Source of the DNA: Ketogulonicigenium vulgare WSH-001
Lineage (GTDB): Bacteria; Pseudomonadota; Alphaproteobacteria; Rhodobacterales; Rhodobacteraceae
Length of the DNA stretch: 64,000 nucleotides
Assembly (NCBI RefSeq): GCF_000223375.1
Contig: NC_017384.1
Coordinates: 2,358,501 to 2,422,500 of the forward strand
Direction of reading: 5' to 3'
The notes below the pieces were generated by a model. It was not told where the DNA came from, made no database searches, and was given only the letters and a program-made list of their open reading frames with translations. Positions 9,778 through 18,989 of this stretch are shown piece after piece. Each line of letters opens with the position of its first letter. The stretch's first letter is position 1. Both the position numbers and the translations under genes were made by a program.

Positions 9778-10667
9778 CCGCCAGACAGCAGCCGCAGCAC
9801 GTCGTCCAGCTGCGCCAAATCCTTATATCTCAGTGTAATCGATCCGCTTTCCTGGCCCGGAAGGTGGTCGATGCTGATATCCATTTTCAATGTCGCAGAC
9901 AGTTCTTTTTCCAACGCGACAGTATCGGCGTCCTTCGCCTGCTCGGACTTTGTCGCGCGTGGACGCGGCTTTGACCCCGGCGAGGCGGGATCGCGGGTCA
10001 GACGCTCGGCCTCGCGCACCGAAAGGTTGCGCGTGACAATGTGCTGTGCAAGCTCTTCGGCCTTTGGGTGCCCGATCAGCGTGCGGGCATGGCCCGCAGA
10101 CAGCGCGCCCAGTACAACCTTTTCCTGAACGGTATCAGGCAGTTGCAGCAGACGGATCAAGTTCGCGATATGGCTGCGGCTTTTGCCAAGGGCGGTCGCC
10201 ATCTGCTCTTGCGTATGGCCGAAACGCTCCATCAATTGACGGTAGCCGGCGGCCTCATCAATCGCGTTCAAATCTGCGCGCTGGATATTCTCGATGATTG
10301 CGATTTCCAACACTTCCGTGTCGGAATAGCTGCGATGAACGACCGGAACCTCGTGCAGACGGGCGCGCTGCGCCGCGCGCCAACGGCGTTCACCCGCGAC
10401 GATCTGATATTGCCCCGGCCGACCGGGGTCCGCGCGCACGATCAGCGGCTGGATAATGCCTTTTTCACGGATCGAGGCGGTCAGCTCGTCCAAAGCCTCT
10501 TCGTCGAAATGACGACGTGGCTGATCAGGGTTGGGGTGAACATGTTCAATTGGAACACGCATATCAGGCCTACGCGGTTTTTCTTCGTTGGTATCGGCGG
10601 CGACATCAGCCATCAAAGCCGACAATCCACGGCCCAAAGCACGGGTTCGGACGGGTTTTTCGGCCAT
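9774..10667 (-). CDS. parB: Chromosome partitioning protein ParB
   Basis: A 297-residue CTP-dependent DNA clamp that loads at parS sites and spreads to build the segregation complex. The N-terminal CTPase domain shows VPIEHVHPNPDQPRRHFDEEALDEL, then GERRWRAAQRARLHEVPVV (the GERRxRA motif, about residues 92-95) and ENIQRADLN, followed by the helix-turn-helix SRSHIANLIRLLQLP and a C-terminal dimerisation domain after a charged linker. It lies 11 bases downstream of parA. Two parS-like sites lie 1.3 and 3.2 kb upstream in the same operon. Confidence 0.96.
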   Translation of the reverse strand: MAEKPVRTRALGRGLSALMADVAADTNEEKPRRPDMRVPIEHVHPNPDQPRRHFDEEALDELTASIREKGIIQPLIVRADPGRPGQYQIVAGERRWRAAQRARLHEVPVVHRSYSDTEVLEIAIIENIQRADLNAIDEAAGYRQLMERFGHTQEQMATALGKSRSHIANLIRLLQLPDTVQEKVVLGALSAGHARTLIGHPKAEELAQHIVTRNLSVREAERLTRDPASPGSKPRPRATKSEQAKDADTVALEKELSATLKMDISIDHLPGQESGSITLRYKDLAQLDDVLRLLSGG

Positions 10668-10678
10668 GGCAGCTCCTT

Positions 10679-11443
10679 TTAATTTTCGCGGGCGATAAGT
10701 TCTTCGGCAAGTCGACGATAGGCTTCGGCGCCGGTTGAGGTCGGATCATACGACAAAACCGGCATCGCGAAAGAGGGCGCTTCCGACAGCCGCACATTAC
10801 GCGGAATTACGGTGCGGAAAACCAGCTCGCCCAGATTGTCGCGCGCGTCAGCCTCGACCTGCAGCGACAGGTTGTTGCGCTTATCATACATGGTCAGGGC
10901 GATACCCTCGATCCGCAGGTCCGCATTCGCAACGGATCGCACTTCGCGCACGGTCAACATCAGCTGCGACAACCCCTCGAGGGCGAAAAATTCGCTTTGC
11001 AGCGGTACCAGCACTGAATGGGCGGCAACCATTGCATTGATCGTCAGAATGTTCAGCGACGGCGGGCAGTCGATCAGCACGTAATCAAACGCGCTCACTG
11101 CGCCGCGCAAACGATCACGCAGCAGGAACGAGCGTCGTTCATCGTCAACAACCGCGATATCTGCCGATGACAGATCCGTTGTCGCGGGCACTAACCATAT
11201 GTTTTCGAACGCGGTTTTCTGCGTCGCTGCGGCCAGGCTTGCCTCGCCCAATATCACATCATAGGTCGTGGTATCGCGCTGATCGGGCGTGATTCCGAAC
11301 CCTGTCGAGGCGTTGCCCTGCGGATCAAGGTCGATCAGCAGCACGCGACGTGCATTTTCAGCCAAGGCTGCCGCCAGATTGATTGCCGTCGTCGTCTTCC
11401 CCACGCCGCCCTTTTGGTTGGCGATGGCGATTATCTTAGACAT
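10679..11443 (-). CDS. parA: Chromosome partitioning ATPase ParA
   Basis: A 254-residue deviant-Walker ATPase that pulls ParB-parS complexes apart over the nucleoid. The deviant Walker A motif KGGVGKTT occupies residues 11-18, and LIDLDPQGNASTGFG follows at about 36-50. The Walker B aspartate sits in YVLIDCPPSLN. The short N-terminus without a DNA-binding domain marks the chromosomal (Soj) type, not a plasmid type. Its start overlaps the end of rsmG by eight bases. Confidence 0.96.
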   Translation of the reverse strand: MSKIIAIANQKGGVGKTTTAINLAAALAENARRVLLIDLDPQGNASTGFGITPDQRDTTTYDVILGEASLAAATQKTAFENIWLVPATTDLSSADIAVVDDERRSFLLRDRLRGAVSAFDYVLIDCPPSLNILTINAMVAAHSVLVPLQSEFFALEGLSQLMLTVREVRSVANADLRIEGIALTMYDKRNNLSLQVEADARDNLGELVFRTVIPRNVRLSEAPSFAMPVLSYDPTSTGAEAYRRLAEELIAREN

Positions 11444-12059
11444 GACGAAGCCCCTCTAGCCGCAGAATCGTGCCGTCGCCAGACTGGCTTGGAATCTCGG
11501 TCAGGTCAAAGGTCCAGAGGCTGCGGGCCTGCTGTATTTCTGCGCCGGCGCGGCGGCCTTTGGGAAAAAGACAGATCCCGCCGGTCTGCAAATGGGGCGC
11601 CGCAAAAGCACACAGCATGTCCAGCGCCGCAAGCGCACGCGCCGAAATGACATCCGCCGATAGCGCCGGTAGCGCTTCGATGCGTTTGGATTCGACGCGC
11701 GCATTGGTCAATCCAAGGCTGCGAACAGCGGTGCGCAAGAAGGTCGCCTTGCGCTGATCGCTTTCGACCATCACAACCTGACCACCCGTTTCGCGCGCTA
11801 AAACGGCGATTATAATGCCCGGAAGGCCGCCGCCACTGCCGAAATCTGCCCAGGTTTTCCACTGAAAATCCTGGGGAAGCGCCGTATAAACCTGAACGGA
11901 ATCAAGGATATGGCGTTGCCATATCTCGTCCTCGGATGCGGCAGAGATCAGATTGATCTTTTGCGTCCATTTCAGGATCAGCGCGGCGAATTCGCGCAGC
12001 AGCGCCTCGGTTTCACGTGAAACGTTGACGTTAGGGAGGAGGTTCACCAGATCCGTCAT
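11436..12059 (-). CDS. rsmG: 16S rRNA (guanine-N7) methyltransferase RsmG
   Basis: A 207-residue SAM-dependent methyltransferase (GidB) that methylates G527 of 16S rRNA; its loss gives low-level streptomycin resistance. The SAM-binding motif I is [19 protein letters not shown] around residues 70-88, followed by [22 protein letters not shown]. The family segment NVSRET near residues 12-17 is encoded by a parS-like palindrome (12009-12024). The start overlaps the end of mnmG by four bases. Confidence 0.95.
   Translation of the reverse strand: MTDLVNLLPNVNVSRETEALLREFAALILKWTQKINLISAASEDEIWQRHILDSVQVYTALPQDFQWKTWADFGSGGGLPGIIIAVLARETGGQVVMVESDQRKATFLRTAVRSLGLTNARVESKRIEALPALSADVISARALAALDMLCAFAAPHLQTGGICLFPKGRRAGAEIQQARSLWTFDLTEIPSQSGDGTILRLEGLRHV
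12009..12024. other. parS-like site within rsmG
   Basis: GGTTTCACGTGAAACG matches the bacterial parS consensus TGTTTCACGTGAAACA at 14 of 16 positions, including the whole central TTTCACGTGAAA palindrome. It encodes the VSRET residues of RsmG. ParB is expected to load CTP-dependently here. Confidence 0.8.
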
Positions 12060-13936
12060 GCCGACTGGCTCATTGCGCCAAAGCGGCGCACCGCGATGGA
12101 GATCAGCAACATGGCCGAGGGCGTCATGCCCTCGATTTTAGCGACCTGCGCCATATTACCGGGACGAATGCGGCCCAGTTTCAGGGCGAGTTCGCTAGAC
12201 AGGCCGGGCAGGGCAGTGAAACTCATTTCAGCCGGAATGGTCAGATTTTCATCACGCTGCAGCGCGGCAATGTCACGGTTCTGCCGATCCATATAGCTGG
12301 AATAAAGGGCGTCACGCTTGATCTGCGCCTGTATATCACCCGGCACGTCAGACATCTCGGGCGCAAGGCTGATGATCGTATCAAAGCTGGTATCCGACAA
12401 CGCCAGTACACCAAGACCGTCACGGCTTTCTTTATCCGCATTAATGTTGACGCCAGCCGCCGCCAGCGCGCGGGCGGTGAATTTCACGCCCTCAAGCCGC
12501 GCGCGGACATCATTCAGGCCATCGCGCTTGGCGGCATAGGCCTGCCAACGCGCGTCCTTCACCGCGCCATTCTCGCGACCCCATTCTGTCAGGCGCTGAT
12601 CCGCATTATCCGCGCGCAGCGACAAGCGAAACTCTGCGCGCGAGGTGAACATGCGATAGGGTTCGGTCACGCCACGGGTAATCAGATCGTCGATCATCAC
12701 GCCGATATAGGAATTTGCGCGGCTGAAGATCATGGCCTCTTGGCTTAATGCTTTGGCAGCAGCATTCAGTCCAGCGGCCAGCCCCTGGGCGGCGGCTTCC
12801 TCATATCCGGTCGTGCCGTTGATCTGACCGGCAAGGTATAGGCCAGGCAGGGCCTTGACCTCTAGCGAGGCGCTGAGCGCACGCGGATCGACATAGTCAT
12901 ATTCAATCGCATAGCCGGGCTGGGTAATGACGGCGTTTTCTAACCCTTTGATAGAATGCACATAATCGGCCTGAACATCCTGTGGCAGCGACGTCGAGAT
13001 TCCGTTGGGATAGACCGTATGATCGTCCAGCCCTTCTGGCTCGAGGAAAATCTGGTGCGATTCCTTGTCCGCAAAGCGCACAATTTTATCTTCGATCGAG
13101 GGGCAATAACGCGGGCCGATCCCCTCGATATGGCCGCCATACATCGCCGAACGTGATAGGTTTTCGCGAATGATATCGTGCGTGCGCGCATTCGTATGCG
13201 TGATTCCGCAAGAAATCTGGCGTGCGGGTGGCACTTTGTTCAAGAATGAAAACATCACCGGCACATCATCGCCCGGCTGACTTTCCAACACCGACCAGTC
13301 AATCGTGCGACCATCCAGACGGGGAGGGGTGCCCGTTTTCAATCGGCCCAGCGGCAAGGCCAGCGCGCGCATCCGTTCCGCCAAACGGACCGAGGGCTGC
13401 TCGCCCATGCGGCCACCTGCGTGGGATTTATCACCGATGTGAATAACGCCGCGCAGGAACGTGCCGGTCGTCAGCACCACAGCGCGGGTCGCAATCTGCG
13501 CGCCATCCGCAAGTTCAACGCCAGTAACAACACCGTCTTTTACAACAAGATCAACGACTTCGCCCTGAACGACAGTCAGGTTGGGGGTCGCCATAATTTC
13601 GCGCTGCATCTGTGTGCGATAACGTGCACGGTCGGCCTGTGCGCGGGGGCCCTGTACCGCTGGACCCTTTTTCAGGTTCAACATGCGGAACTGAATGCCA
13701 GCGTAATCGGCGACGCGGCCCATGACACCGTCCATCGCGTCAACCTCGCGCACGAGGTGCCCTTTCCCCAGACCGCCAATCGCAGGGTTACAGGACATCA
13801 CACCGATGCCTGCCTGCGACAATGTCACAAGGGCCGTTCGCGCCCCTTTGCGCGCAGCTGCACTGGCAGCCTCGGCCCCGGCGTGGCCGCCACCAACAAC
13901 GACAACATCGAAATCCAGATGTTCCACGTGAAACAC
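12056..13936 (-). CDS. mnmG: tRNA uridine-5-carboxymethylaminomethyl synthase subunit MnmG
   Basis: A 626-residue FAD protein (GidA) that works with MnmE to place the carboxymethylaminomethyl group on wobble U34 of several tRNAs. The FAD-binding motif [20 protein letters not shown] lies at residues 11-30. [22 protein letters not shown] and [25 protein letters not shown] are diagnostic GidA segments, and the C-terminal MnmE-interacting domain ends the protein. It begins MFHVEH, encoded by a parS site. It lies two bases downstream of mnmE. Confidence 0.96.
   Translation of the reverse strand: MFHVEHLDFDVVVVGGGHAGAEAASAAARKGARTALVTLSQAGIGVMSCNPAIGGLGKGHLVREVDAMDGVMGRVADYAGIQFRMLNLKKGPAVQGPRAQADRARYRTQMQREIMATPNLTVVQGEVVDLVVKDGVVTGVELADGAQIATRAVVLTTGTFLRGVIHIGDKSHAGGRMGEQPSVRLAERMRALALPLGRLKTGTPPRLDGRTIDWSVLESQPGDDVPVMFSFLNKVPPARQISCGITHTNARTHDIIRENLSRSAMYGGHIEGIGPRYCPSIEDKIVRFADKESHQIFLEPEGLDDHTVYPNGISTSLPQDVQADYVHSIKGLENAVITQPGYAIEYDYVDPRALSASLEVKALPGLYLAGQINGTTGYEEAAAQGLAAGLNAAAKALSQEAMIFSRANSYIGVMIDDLITRGVTEPYRMFTSRAEFRLSLRADNADQRLTEWGRENGAVKDARWQAYAAKRDGLNDVRARLEGVKFTARALAAAGVNINADKESRDGLGVLALSDTSFDTIISLAPEMSDVPGDIQAQIKRDALYSSYMDRQNRDIAALQRDENLTIPAEMSFTALPGLSSELALKLGRIRPGNMAQVAKIEGMTPSAMLLISIAVRRFGAMSQSA
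13920..13935. other. parS site at the start of mnmG
   Basis: TGTTCCACGTGAAACA differs from the consensus TGTTTCACGTGAAACA at a single position. It covers the first codons of mnmG (MFHVEH), a well-known parS position in alphaproteobacteria. It lies about 2.8 kb left of the proposed origin. Confidence 0.9.
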
Positions 13937-13938
13937 TC

Positions 13939-15216
13939 CTATTTGCCGATGCAGAAACTGGAGAAAATCTCGCCTAGAATATCCTCGACATCGATCCGCC
14001 CGACAAGGGAATCGATAGCGCGGATGGCGAGGCGCAGATCCTCGGCAACCAAGTCGGCCTTTTCTACCGCATCGGGCAAAAGGTCAATAACCTCGGCCAT
14101 CAGCGTTATGGCATGCACCATCGCCAGCCGGTGCCGCTCGCGCATGGCGACCCCGACCGAGGCGACGCGCGCAGACAATTCCTGTTCGATATGTCCGGTC
14201 AGCCGCTGCACACCATAACCGGTCAGGCCGGAAATCCCGTTCACATCACCAGTCTCGTCGCCGCGCGGATGCAGCACGATATCACCGGGTTGAATGGGTA
14301 GCTCGGGCAGCTCGTCCGCCGCAACAATATGAACACGAATATCGGCAAGTTCAGCGCGGCTACGCGCGCGAGCAATGCCGATCTGCTCGACCTCGTCCGC
14401 CGTCTCGCGCAGTCCAGCGGTATCCAGCAATGTCACGGGCAGACCCGCGATATCCATGCGCACCTCGATCACATCGCGGGTTGTGCCTGCAACATGAGAG
14501 GTGATCGCCGCATCGCGACCCGCTAAATAATTGAGAAGCGTAGATTTTCCGACATTCGGGCGGCCGACAATCGCAACCTCGAACCCATCGCGCAGACGTT
14601 CGGCGACGGAAACCCCAGCCACCTCTGCCTCAAGCGCGATCAGAACATCCACCAGCAGTCCCTCGACCTCGGGGCGGACATCGACGGGGACATCTTCGTC
14701 GGCGAAATCAATCGTGGCTTCGATCAGCGCCGCGGCGCGCAGCAGTTTTGCGCGCCAGACATTCGCCTTGGCGCCCATCGCACCCTGAAAAATGCGCATC
14801 GCTTGGCGACGCTGCATTTCAGTTTCGGCGTCGATCAGATCAGCCAGCCCCTCGACCTGGGCCAGATCAAGGCGACCATTTTCCAATGCGCGGCGCGTGA
14901 ATTCACCCGCTTCGGCTGCGCGCAAATCGGCGTTATTCCCCAAGATGCGCAAGACCGCCTGCACAATCGCGGGACTGCCGTGCAAATGCAGCTCGACCAC
15001 AACCTCGCCGGTAAAGCTGCGACCGTGATCAAAACTCAGCACCAAGGCCTCATCGACCACCTCAGCCCCCTCGCGCAGCAATCGCAAGCTGCGACCGTGA
15101 ACGGGCAGGGGACCGGCCAATTGTTCAACGGCTGTCCGCGCCGCAGGCCCGGACAGTCGAATGACAGCGACCCCCGCACGGCCGCGGGCGGTGGCCAGTG
15201 CGAAGATCGTATCCAT
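13939..15216 (-). CDS. mnmE: tRNA modification GTPase MnmE
   Basis: A 425-residue GTPase (TrmE), partner of MnmG in U34 modification. The N-terminal formyl-THF-binding domain ([22 protein letters not shown]) is followed by a helical domain interrupted by the G domain with [12 protein letters not shown] (G1, near residue 222), TTRD and DTAGLRET. The C-terminus ends CIGK, the conserved C-x-G-K motif. Translation is placed at the ATG at 15216, not the GTG three bases upstream. It follows rho by nine bases. At 425 residues it is slightly shorter than the E. coli protein (454). Confidence 0.95.
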   Translation of the reverse strand: MDTIFALATARGRAGVAVIRLSGPAARTAVEQLAGPLPVHGRSLRLLREGAEVVDEALVLSFDHGRSFTGEVVVELHLHGSPAIVQAVLRILGNNADLRAAEAGEFTRRALENGRLDLAQVEGLADLIDAETEMQRRQAMRIFQGAMGAKANVWRAKLLRAAALIEATIDFADEDVPVDVRPEVEGLLVDVLIALEAEVAGVSVAERLRDGFEVAIVGRPNVGKSTLLNYLAGRDAAITSHVAGTTRDVIEVRMDIAGLPVTLLDTAGLRETADEVEQIGIARARSRAELADIRVHIVAADELPELPIQPGDIVLHPRGDETGDVNGISGLTGYGVQRLTGHIEQELSARVASVGVAMRERHRLAMVHAITLMAEVIDLLPDAVEKADLVAEDLRLAIRAIDSLVGRIDVEDILGEIFSSFCIGK

Positions 15217-15225
15217 CACAGGGCC

Positions 15226-16500
15226 TTACGAATTCATCGAGTCGAAGAAGTCGGAATTGGACTTGGTCTGCTTCAGCTTGGAAATCAGGAAGTCCATCGC
15301 ATCCGTTGTGCCCATCGGGTTCAGAATACGGCGCAGCACATAGGTTTTCTGCAGATCTTTCGCATCAACCAGCAAGTCTTCCTTACGGGTGCCCGATTTC
15401 AGAATATCGACAGCCGGGAAGACGCGCTTATCTGCGACCTTACGGTCCAGCACAATCTCGCTGTTACCGGTGCCCTTGAATTCTTCAAAGATCACCTCGT
15501 CCATGCGGCTGCCGGTATCGATCAGCGCGGTGGCGATAATGGTCAGGCTGCCGCCTTCTTCGATATTACGCGCAGCACCAAAGAAGCGCTTGGGGCGTTG
15601 CAGGGCGTTTGCATCCACACCGCCGGTCAGCACCTTGCCCGAGGACGGCACAACCGTGTTATAGGCGCGACCAAGGCGCGTGATCGAATCCAGCAAGATG
15701 ACGACATCGCGCTTATGCTCGACCAGACGTTTGGCTTTTTCAATGACCATCTCAGCCACAGCGACGTGACGGGTCGCAGGCTCGTCAAAGGTCGAGGACA
15801 CAACCTCGCCCTTCACCGAACGCTGCATGTCGGTCACTTCCTCGGGACGTTCGTCGATCAGCAGCACGATCAGATAGCACTCGGGGTGGTTCACCTCGAT
15901 CGAATGGGCGATGTTCTGCAGCAGCACGGTTTTACCGGTGCGCGGCGGCGCCACGATCAGCGCGCGCTGGCCCTTACCAATCGGTGCGACCAGATCAATG
16001 ATCCGGGCCGAGCGATCCTTGATAGTCGGGTCCTCGATCTCCATCTTCAGGCGCTCGTCGGGATAAAGCGGCGTCAGGTTGTCGAAAGCAACCTTGTGGC
16101 GGGCGCGGTCGGGATCTTCGAAGTTGATCGTCTCGACCGTGATCAGGGCGAAATAACGCTCGGTCTCGGACGGCTCTTGCATCACGCCCGATACGGTGTC
16201 GCCGGTGCGCAGGCTATATTGGCGGATCATGTCAGGGCTGACATAAATGTCATCGGGGCCGGGCAGATAGTTTGCCTCGGGGCTGCGCAGGAAACCAAAG
16301 CCGTCTTGCAGCACTTCCAGCACACCGTCGCCGCCGATGGTCCAATCCTCTTCGGCGCGCTCTTTCAGGATGGCGAACATCATGTCGCCTTTACGCATCG
16401 TCGATGCGTTTTCGATTTCCAGCTCTTCGGCCAGCGCCAGCAGATCCTTGGGGCTACGCGCCTTCAGGTCGGAAAGGTTCAAACGGAATTCTTCGCTCAT
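15226..16500 (-). CDS. rho: Transcription termination factor Rho
   Basis: A 424-residue hexameric RNA helicase that releases RNA polymerase from untranslated transcripts. It has the N-terminal RNA-binding fold ([21 protein letters not shown], then [20 protein letters not shown]), Walker A with [13 protein letters not shown], Walker B with [16 protein letters not shown] and the Q-loop/R-loop region further on. It is the promoter-proximal gene of the leftward operon, with its promoter inside the proposed origin region. Confidence 0.97.
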   Translation of the reverse strand: MSEEFRLNLSDLKARSPKDLLALAEELEIENASTMRKGDMMFAILKERAEEDWTIGGDGVLEVLQDGFGFLRSPEANYLPGPDDIYVSPDMIRQYSLRTGDTVSGVMQEPSETERYFALITVETINFEDPDRARHKVAFDNLTPLYPDERLKMEIEDPTIKDRSARIIDLVAPIGKGQRALIVAPPRTGKTVLLQNIAHSIEVNHPECYLIVLLIDERPEEVTDMQRSVKGEVVSSTFDEPATRHVAVAEMVIEKAKRLVEHKRDVVILLDSITRLGRAYNTVVPSSGKVLTGGVDANALQRPKRFFGAARNIEEGGSLTIIATALIDTGSRMDEVIFEEFKGTGNSEIVLDRKVADKRVFPAVDILKSGTRKEDLLVDAKDLQKTYVLRRILNPMGTTDAMDFLISKLKQTKSNSDFFDSMNS

Positions 16501-16685
16501 GGAAATCGCCTGTATGGCTGGTGACCAGCAAATCGCGCGTCAATGTAAAAGGGAGAGCTTTTGCCCCGAACGGGGAAGCTTGGCCCTGACATAGGGTATC
16601 AAGCCCGGTGAGTCAACCAAGGCGCAACCGGTCTCTCTATCCTTAATAAGATAAAGATAAAGAAAGATTGATGATTCAGTAGGGC

Positions 16686-16694
16686 AGTGGATAA
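16686..16694 (-). promoter_or_regulatory. DnaA-box-like 9-mer
   Basis: TTATCCACT on the minus strand, eight of nine matches to TTATCCACA. Confidence 0.65.
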
Positions 16695-16709
16695 GTGGTC
16701 ATTCTTGAC

Positions 16710-16718
16710 TTACCCACA
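16710..16718 (+). promoter_or_regulatory. DnaA-box-like 9-mer
   Basis: TTACCCACA, eight of nine matches to TTATCCACA. Confidence 0.6.
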
Positions 16719-16832
16719 GGCTTATCAGGATTTTTGCGGTTCGATGTACTGTGATATATATCTAAATATATCAGTTATTTAACTGAAAATTATGAGAGAA
16801 AGTGCAGCCTTTCAACAACGCTTGGTTTATCC

Positions 16833-16841
16833 TTATCCACT
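16833..16841 (+). promoter_or_regulatory. DnaA-box-like 9-mer
   Basis: TTATCCACT, eight of nine matches to TTATCCACA; it is the inverted partner of the copy at 16686-16694. Confidence 0.65.
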
Positions 16842-16943
16842 GTGGAGGAATCGGGCTTGAATCAGGGGGGGACTCAGGGCTTTCTCCACCGCGAAGGTGC
16901 GGGGCAGATTTCGGCGAAATTCTCGACAGAGTCCCGCGCAGAG

Positions 16944-16952
16944 TTATCCAAG
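16944..16952 (+). promoter_or_regulatory. Weak DnaA-box-like 9-mer
   Basis: TTATCCAAG, seven of nine matches to TTATCCACA, four bases before the next box. Confidence 0.4.
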
Positions 16953-16955
16953 GAT

Positions 16956-16964
16956 TTATACACA
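16956..16964 (+). promoter_or_regulatory. DnaA-box-like 9-mer abutting maf
   Basis: TTATACACA, eight of nine matches to TTATCCACA, only two bases before the maf start codon, so DnaA binding here could affect maf expression. Confidence 0.55.
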
Positions 16965-16966
16965 GG

Positions 16967-17572
16967 ATGGCAAATCAGCCCGACATCATTTTGGCCTCTG
17001 GCTCGGCCATTCGCGCGCAGTTGCTGACACAGGCTGGAATCACCTTCCGTGTGCAGCAAGCGCGCGTGGATGAAGAAACCATTCGTGCCTCGCTGCAGGC
17101 CGAGGGGGCAAAGCCACGCGATATCGCCGATGCTTTGGCCGAGATGAAGGCGATGCGCGGCGCGATGCGTGCGCCTGCCGCGCTTGTGATTGGTTGCGAC
17201 CAGATCCTAGAGATTGACGGTCAGATTTTGTCCAAGCCGGAAACACCGGCCGACGCGCTGGCACAACTGAAACTGCTGCGCGGAAAAGTGCATAAGCTGC
17301 TGTCTGCGGCCGTTATTTACAAGGATGGCGAACCGCAATGGCGCCATGTCGGCGAGGTGCGCCTGGCCATGCGCGATGCGTCCGATAGCTATCTGGATAG
17401 CTATGTTGCGCGCAATTGGCCCGCGATTGGTGAATGCGTCGGCGCTTATCAGCTTGAGGGCGAAGGGGTGCGTCTTTTCACACGCATTGACGGTGATTAT
17501 TTCAATGTGCTCGGGCTGCCTTTGCTCGAGTTGCTTTCTTATTTATCCTTGCGTGGTATCATTCCGTCATGA
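16967..17572 (+). CDS. maf: Maf-family nucleotide pyrophosphatase
   Basis: A 201-residue Maf protein, a house-cleaning nucleoside triphosphate pyrophosphatase that hydrolyses modified or canonical pyrimidine NTPs. The N-terminus IILASGSAIRAQLLTQAGI is the Maf signature; GCDQILEIDGQILSKP carries the catalytic aspartate and further conserved residues, and GAYQLEGEGVRLFTRIDGDYFNVLGLPL matches the C-terminal motif. The start at 16967 gives the normal family length; reading further upstream would run through the origin. maf-aroE-coaE-dnaQ overlap end to start and form one operon. Confidence 0.9.
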   Translation: MANQPDIILASGSAIRAQLLTQAGITFRVQQARVDEETIRASLQAEGAKPRDIADALAEMKAMRGAMRAPAALVIGCDQILEIDGQILSKPETPADALAQLKLLRGKVHKLLSAAVIYKDGEPQWRHVGEVRLAMRDASDSYLDSYVARNWPAIGECVGAYQLEGEGVRLFTRIDGDYFNVLGLPLLELLSYLSLRGIIPS

Positions 17573-18399
17573 CTGAACATCGCATTCCCCTTGCCGGCGT
17601 GATCGGCAACCCGATCGCACATTCGCGCTCGCCCAAGGTGCATGGCCACTGGCTGGCCCGCTATGGTTTGACGGGGCATTACGTGCCGCTGCATGTCGAA
17701 GATGGCGATCTGGCGCAGGTTCTGCACACCCTGCCGCAGATGGGGTTTGTCGGCGTGAATGTGACGATCCCGCATAAGGTGCGTGCGCTGGAACTTGCGG
17801 ATGCGATCAGTGATCGCGCGACGCTGATCGGGGCTGCAAATACGCTGACCTTTCGTGACGGTAAAATTTACGCAGATAATACAGATGGTTACGGTTTTCT
17901 TGCCAATATCAAGCAAGAGGCGCCAGAGTGGAATCCCGCCTCGGGCCCCGCGCTGGTTCTGGGGGCCGGGGGGGCTGCGCGTGCGGTGATTGTCGCGCTG
18001 CTTGAGGCTGGCGTGCCTGAGGTGATCCTTGCCAACCGCACGCGGTCAAAGGCCGAGGGGCTGCGTGCAGATTTCGGCGCGCGCATTCGCACAATTGAAT
18101 GGGTGACATCGGGCGAGGCGATCGGCGACGCGGCCACAATTATCAACACCACCGCGCTGGGGATGCAGGGGCAGCCGGAATTGCGCCTTGATCTGTCGGG
18201 TTTTCGGCGCGGGCAGGTGGTGAATGATATCGTTTATACCCCCCTGATGACGCATTTCCTGACCGAGGCGCAGGCGCGTGGTGCCACCACCGTCGACGGT
18301 CTGGGGATGCTTTTGCACCAGGCGGTTCCCGGCTTTGAACGCTGGTTCGGTCAGCGCCCCGAAGTGGATGAGCCCCTGCGGCAGGCCGCCCTCGCATGA
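17569..18399 (+). CDS. aroE: Shikimate dehydrogenase
   Basis: A 276-residue NADP-dependent enzyme that reduces 3-dehydroshikimate to shikimate in aromatic amino acid synthesis. It shows the substrate motif GNPIAHSRSPKVH (residues 11-23), NVTIPHK with the catalytic lysine (about residue 69), the NADP-binding loop LGAGGAARAVIVAL and NRTRSK, which contacts the 2'-phosphate. The start overlaps the maf stop and the end overlaps coaE by four bases. Confidence 0.96.
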   Translation: MTEHRIPLAGVIGNPIAHSRSPKVHGHWLARYGLTGHYVPLHVEDGDLAQVLHTLPQMGFVGVNVTIPHKVRALELADAISDRATLIGAANTLTFRDGKIYADNTDGYGFLANIKQEAPEWNPASGPALVLGAGGAARAVIVALLEAGVPEVILANRTRSKAEGLRADFGARIRTIEWVTSGEAIGDAATIINTTALGMQGQPELRLDLSGFRRGQVVNDIVYTPLMTHFLTEAQARGATTVDGLGMLLHQAVPGFERWFGQRPEVDEPLRQAALA

Positions 18400-18989
18400 G
18401 CTTTCTGCTGGGGCTGACAGGCTCGATCGGGATGGGCAAGTCAACAACGGCTGGCCTTTTCAAGGCAGAGGGAGTCCCCGTTTGGGATGCCGATGCCGTG
18501 GTTCACAAACTTTACCAGCGGGGCGGGGCGGCGGTTGCGCCATTGTCAAAAATTTTTACCACCGCAATTCAGGACGGCGCGGTGGATCGGTTGAAGTTGC
18601 GCCAACTGCTGAAAGACAACCCCGGCCAGATCAAGGCTTTGGAGGATATCGTCCATCCCCTGACCGCCGCAGATCGCGCGGATTTCATTGCCGAACACGC
18701 GGATGCGCCGGTGCTGCTGTTCGATATTCCGCTGCTGTTCGAGATCAGGGCAGACCTGTGGCTCGACGCTGTAACCGTTGTCACCGCGGCGCCCGATGTG
18801 CAGCGCGCCCGGGTCATGGCGCGGGCAGGGATGGACGACGCCCTGTTCCAGCAGCTATTGCAGCGGCAGATCCCCGATGCTGAAAAACGCGCCCGTGCGG
18901 ATTATATAATCGAGACAACCAGTATCGATGCCGCCCGCGCCCGCGTGCAGCAGATACTGCAGCAGATCACAGGTGAGGCTGATGCGTGA
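18396..18989 (+). CDS. coaE: Dephospho-CoA kinase
   Basis: A 197-residue kinase for the last step of coenzyme A synthesis. The P-loop is GLTGSIGMGKSTT (residues 6-18), followed by WDADAVVHKLY with the catalytic aspartate, HPLTAADRADF and a C-terminal segment ADYIIETTS. Length is typical. It is coupled by overlaps to aroE upstream and to dnaQ downstream. Confidence 0.95.
   Translation: MSFLLGLTGSIGMGKSTTAGLFKAEGVPVWDADAVVHKLYQRGGAAVAPLSKIFTTAIQDGAVDRLKLRQLLKDNPGQIKALEDIVHPLTAADRADFIAEHADAPVLLFDIPLLFEIRADLWLDAVTVVTAAPDVQRARVMARAGMDDALFQQLLQRQIPDAEKRARADYIIETTSIDAARARVQQILQQITGEADA

Larger units (their letters stand above)
16643..16800. other. AT-rich section of the origin, candidate DNA-unwinding element
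   Basis: In a genome of about 62% G+C, this section carries runs such as TTAATAAGATAAAGATAAAG and GATATATATCTAAATATATC. It lies next to the DnaA-like 9-mers. At 16779-16793 TTAA-N7-TTAT is one base away from the CtrA consensus TTAA-N7-TTAA; whether CtrA binds is not shown. Confidence 0.6.
16560..16966. other. oriC: Putative chromosomal replication origin (oriC)
   Basis: This gene-free stretch holds a strongly AT-rich section and five DnaA-box-like 9-mers within 279 bases: TTATCCACT (16686-16694, minus), TTACCCACA (16710-16718), TTATCCACT (16833-16841), TTATCCAAG (16944-16952) and TTATACACA (16956-16964). The consensus is TTATCCACA. Genes left of it (rho to parB) run leftward and genes right of it (maf to dnaQ) run rightward, as expected at a bidirectional origin. 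Two parS sites lie within 5 kb. Caulobacter has its origin in a comparable neighbourhood. No dnaA gene is present, which is normal for this group. The exact limits are inferred. Confidence 0.8.

Noticed and set aside
9871..10682. Plus-strand reading frames inside parB
   Set aside because: They mirror the high-GC coding strand and lack binding sites and recognised domains.
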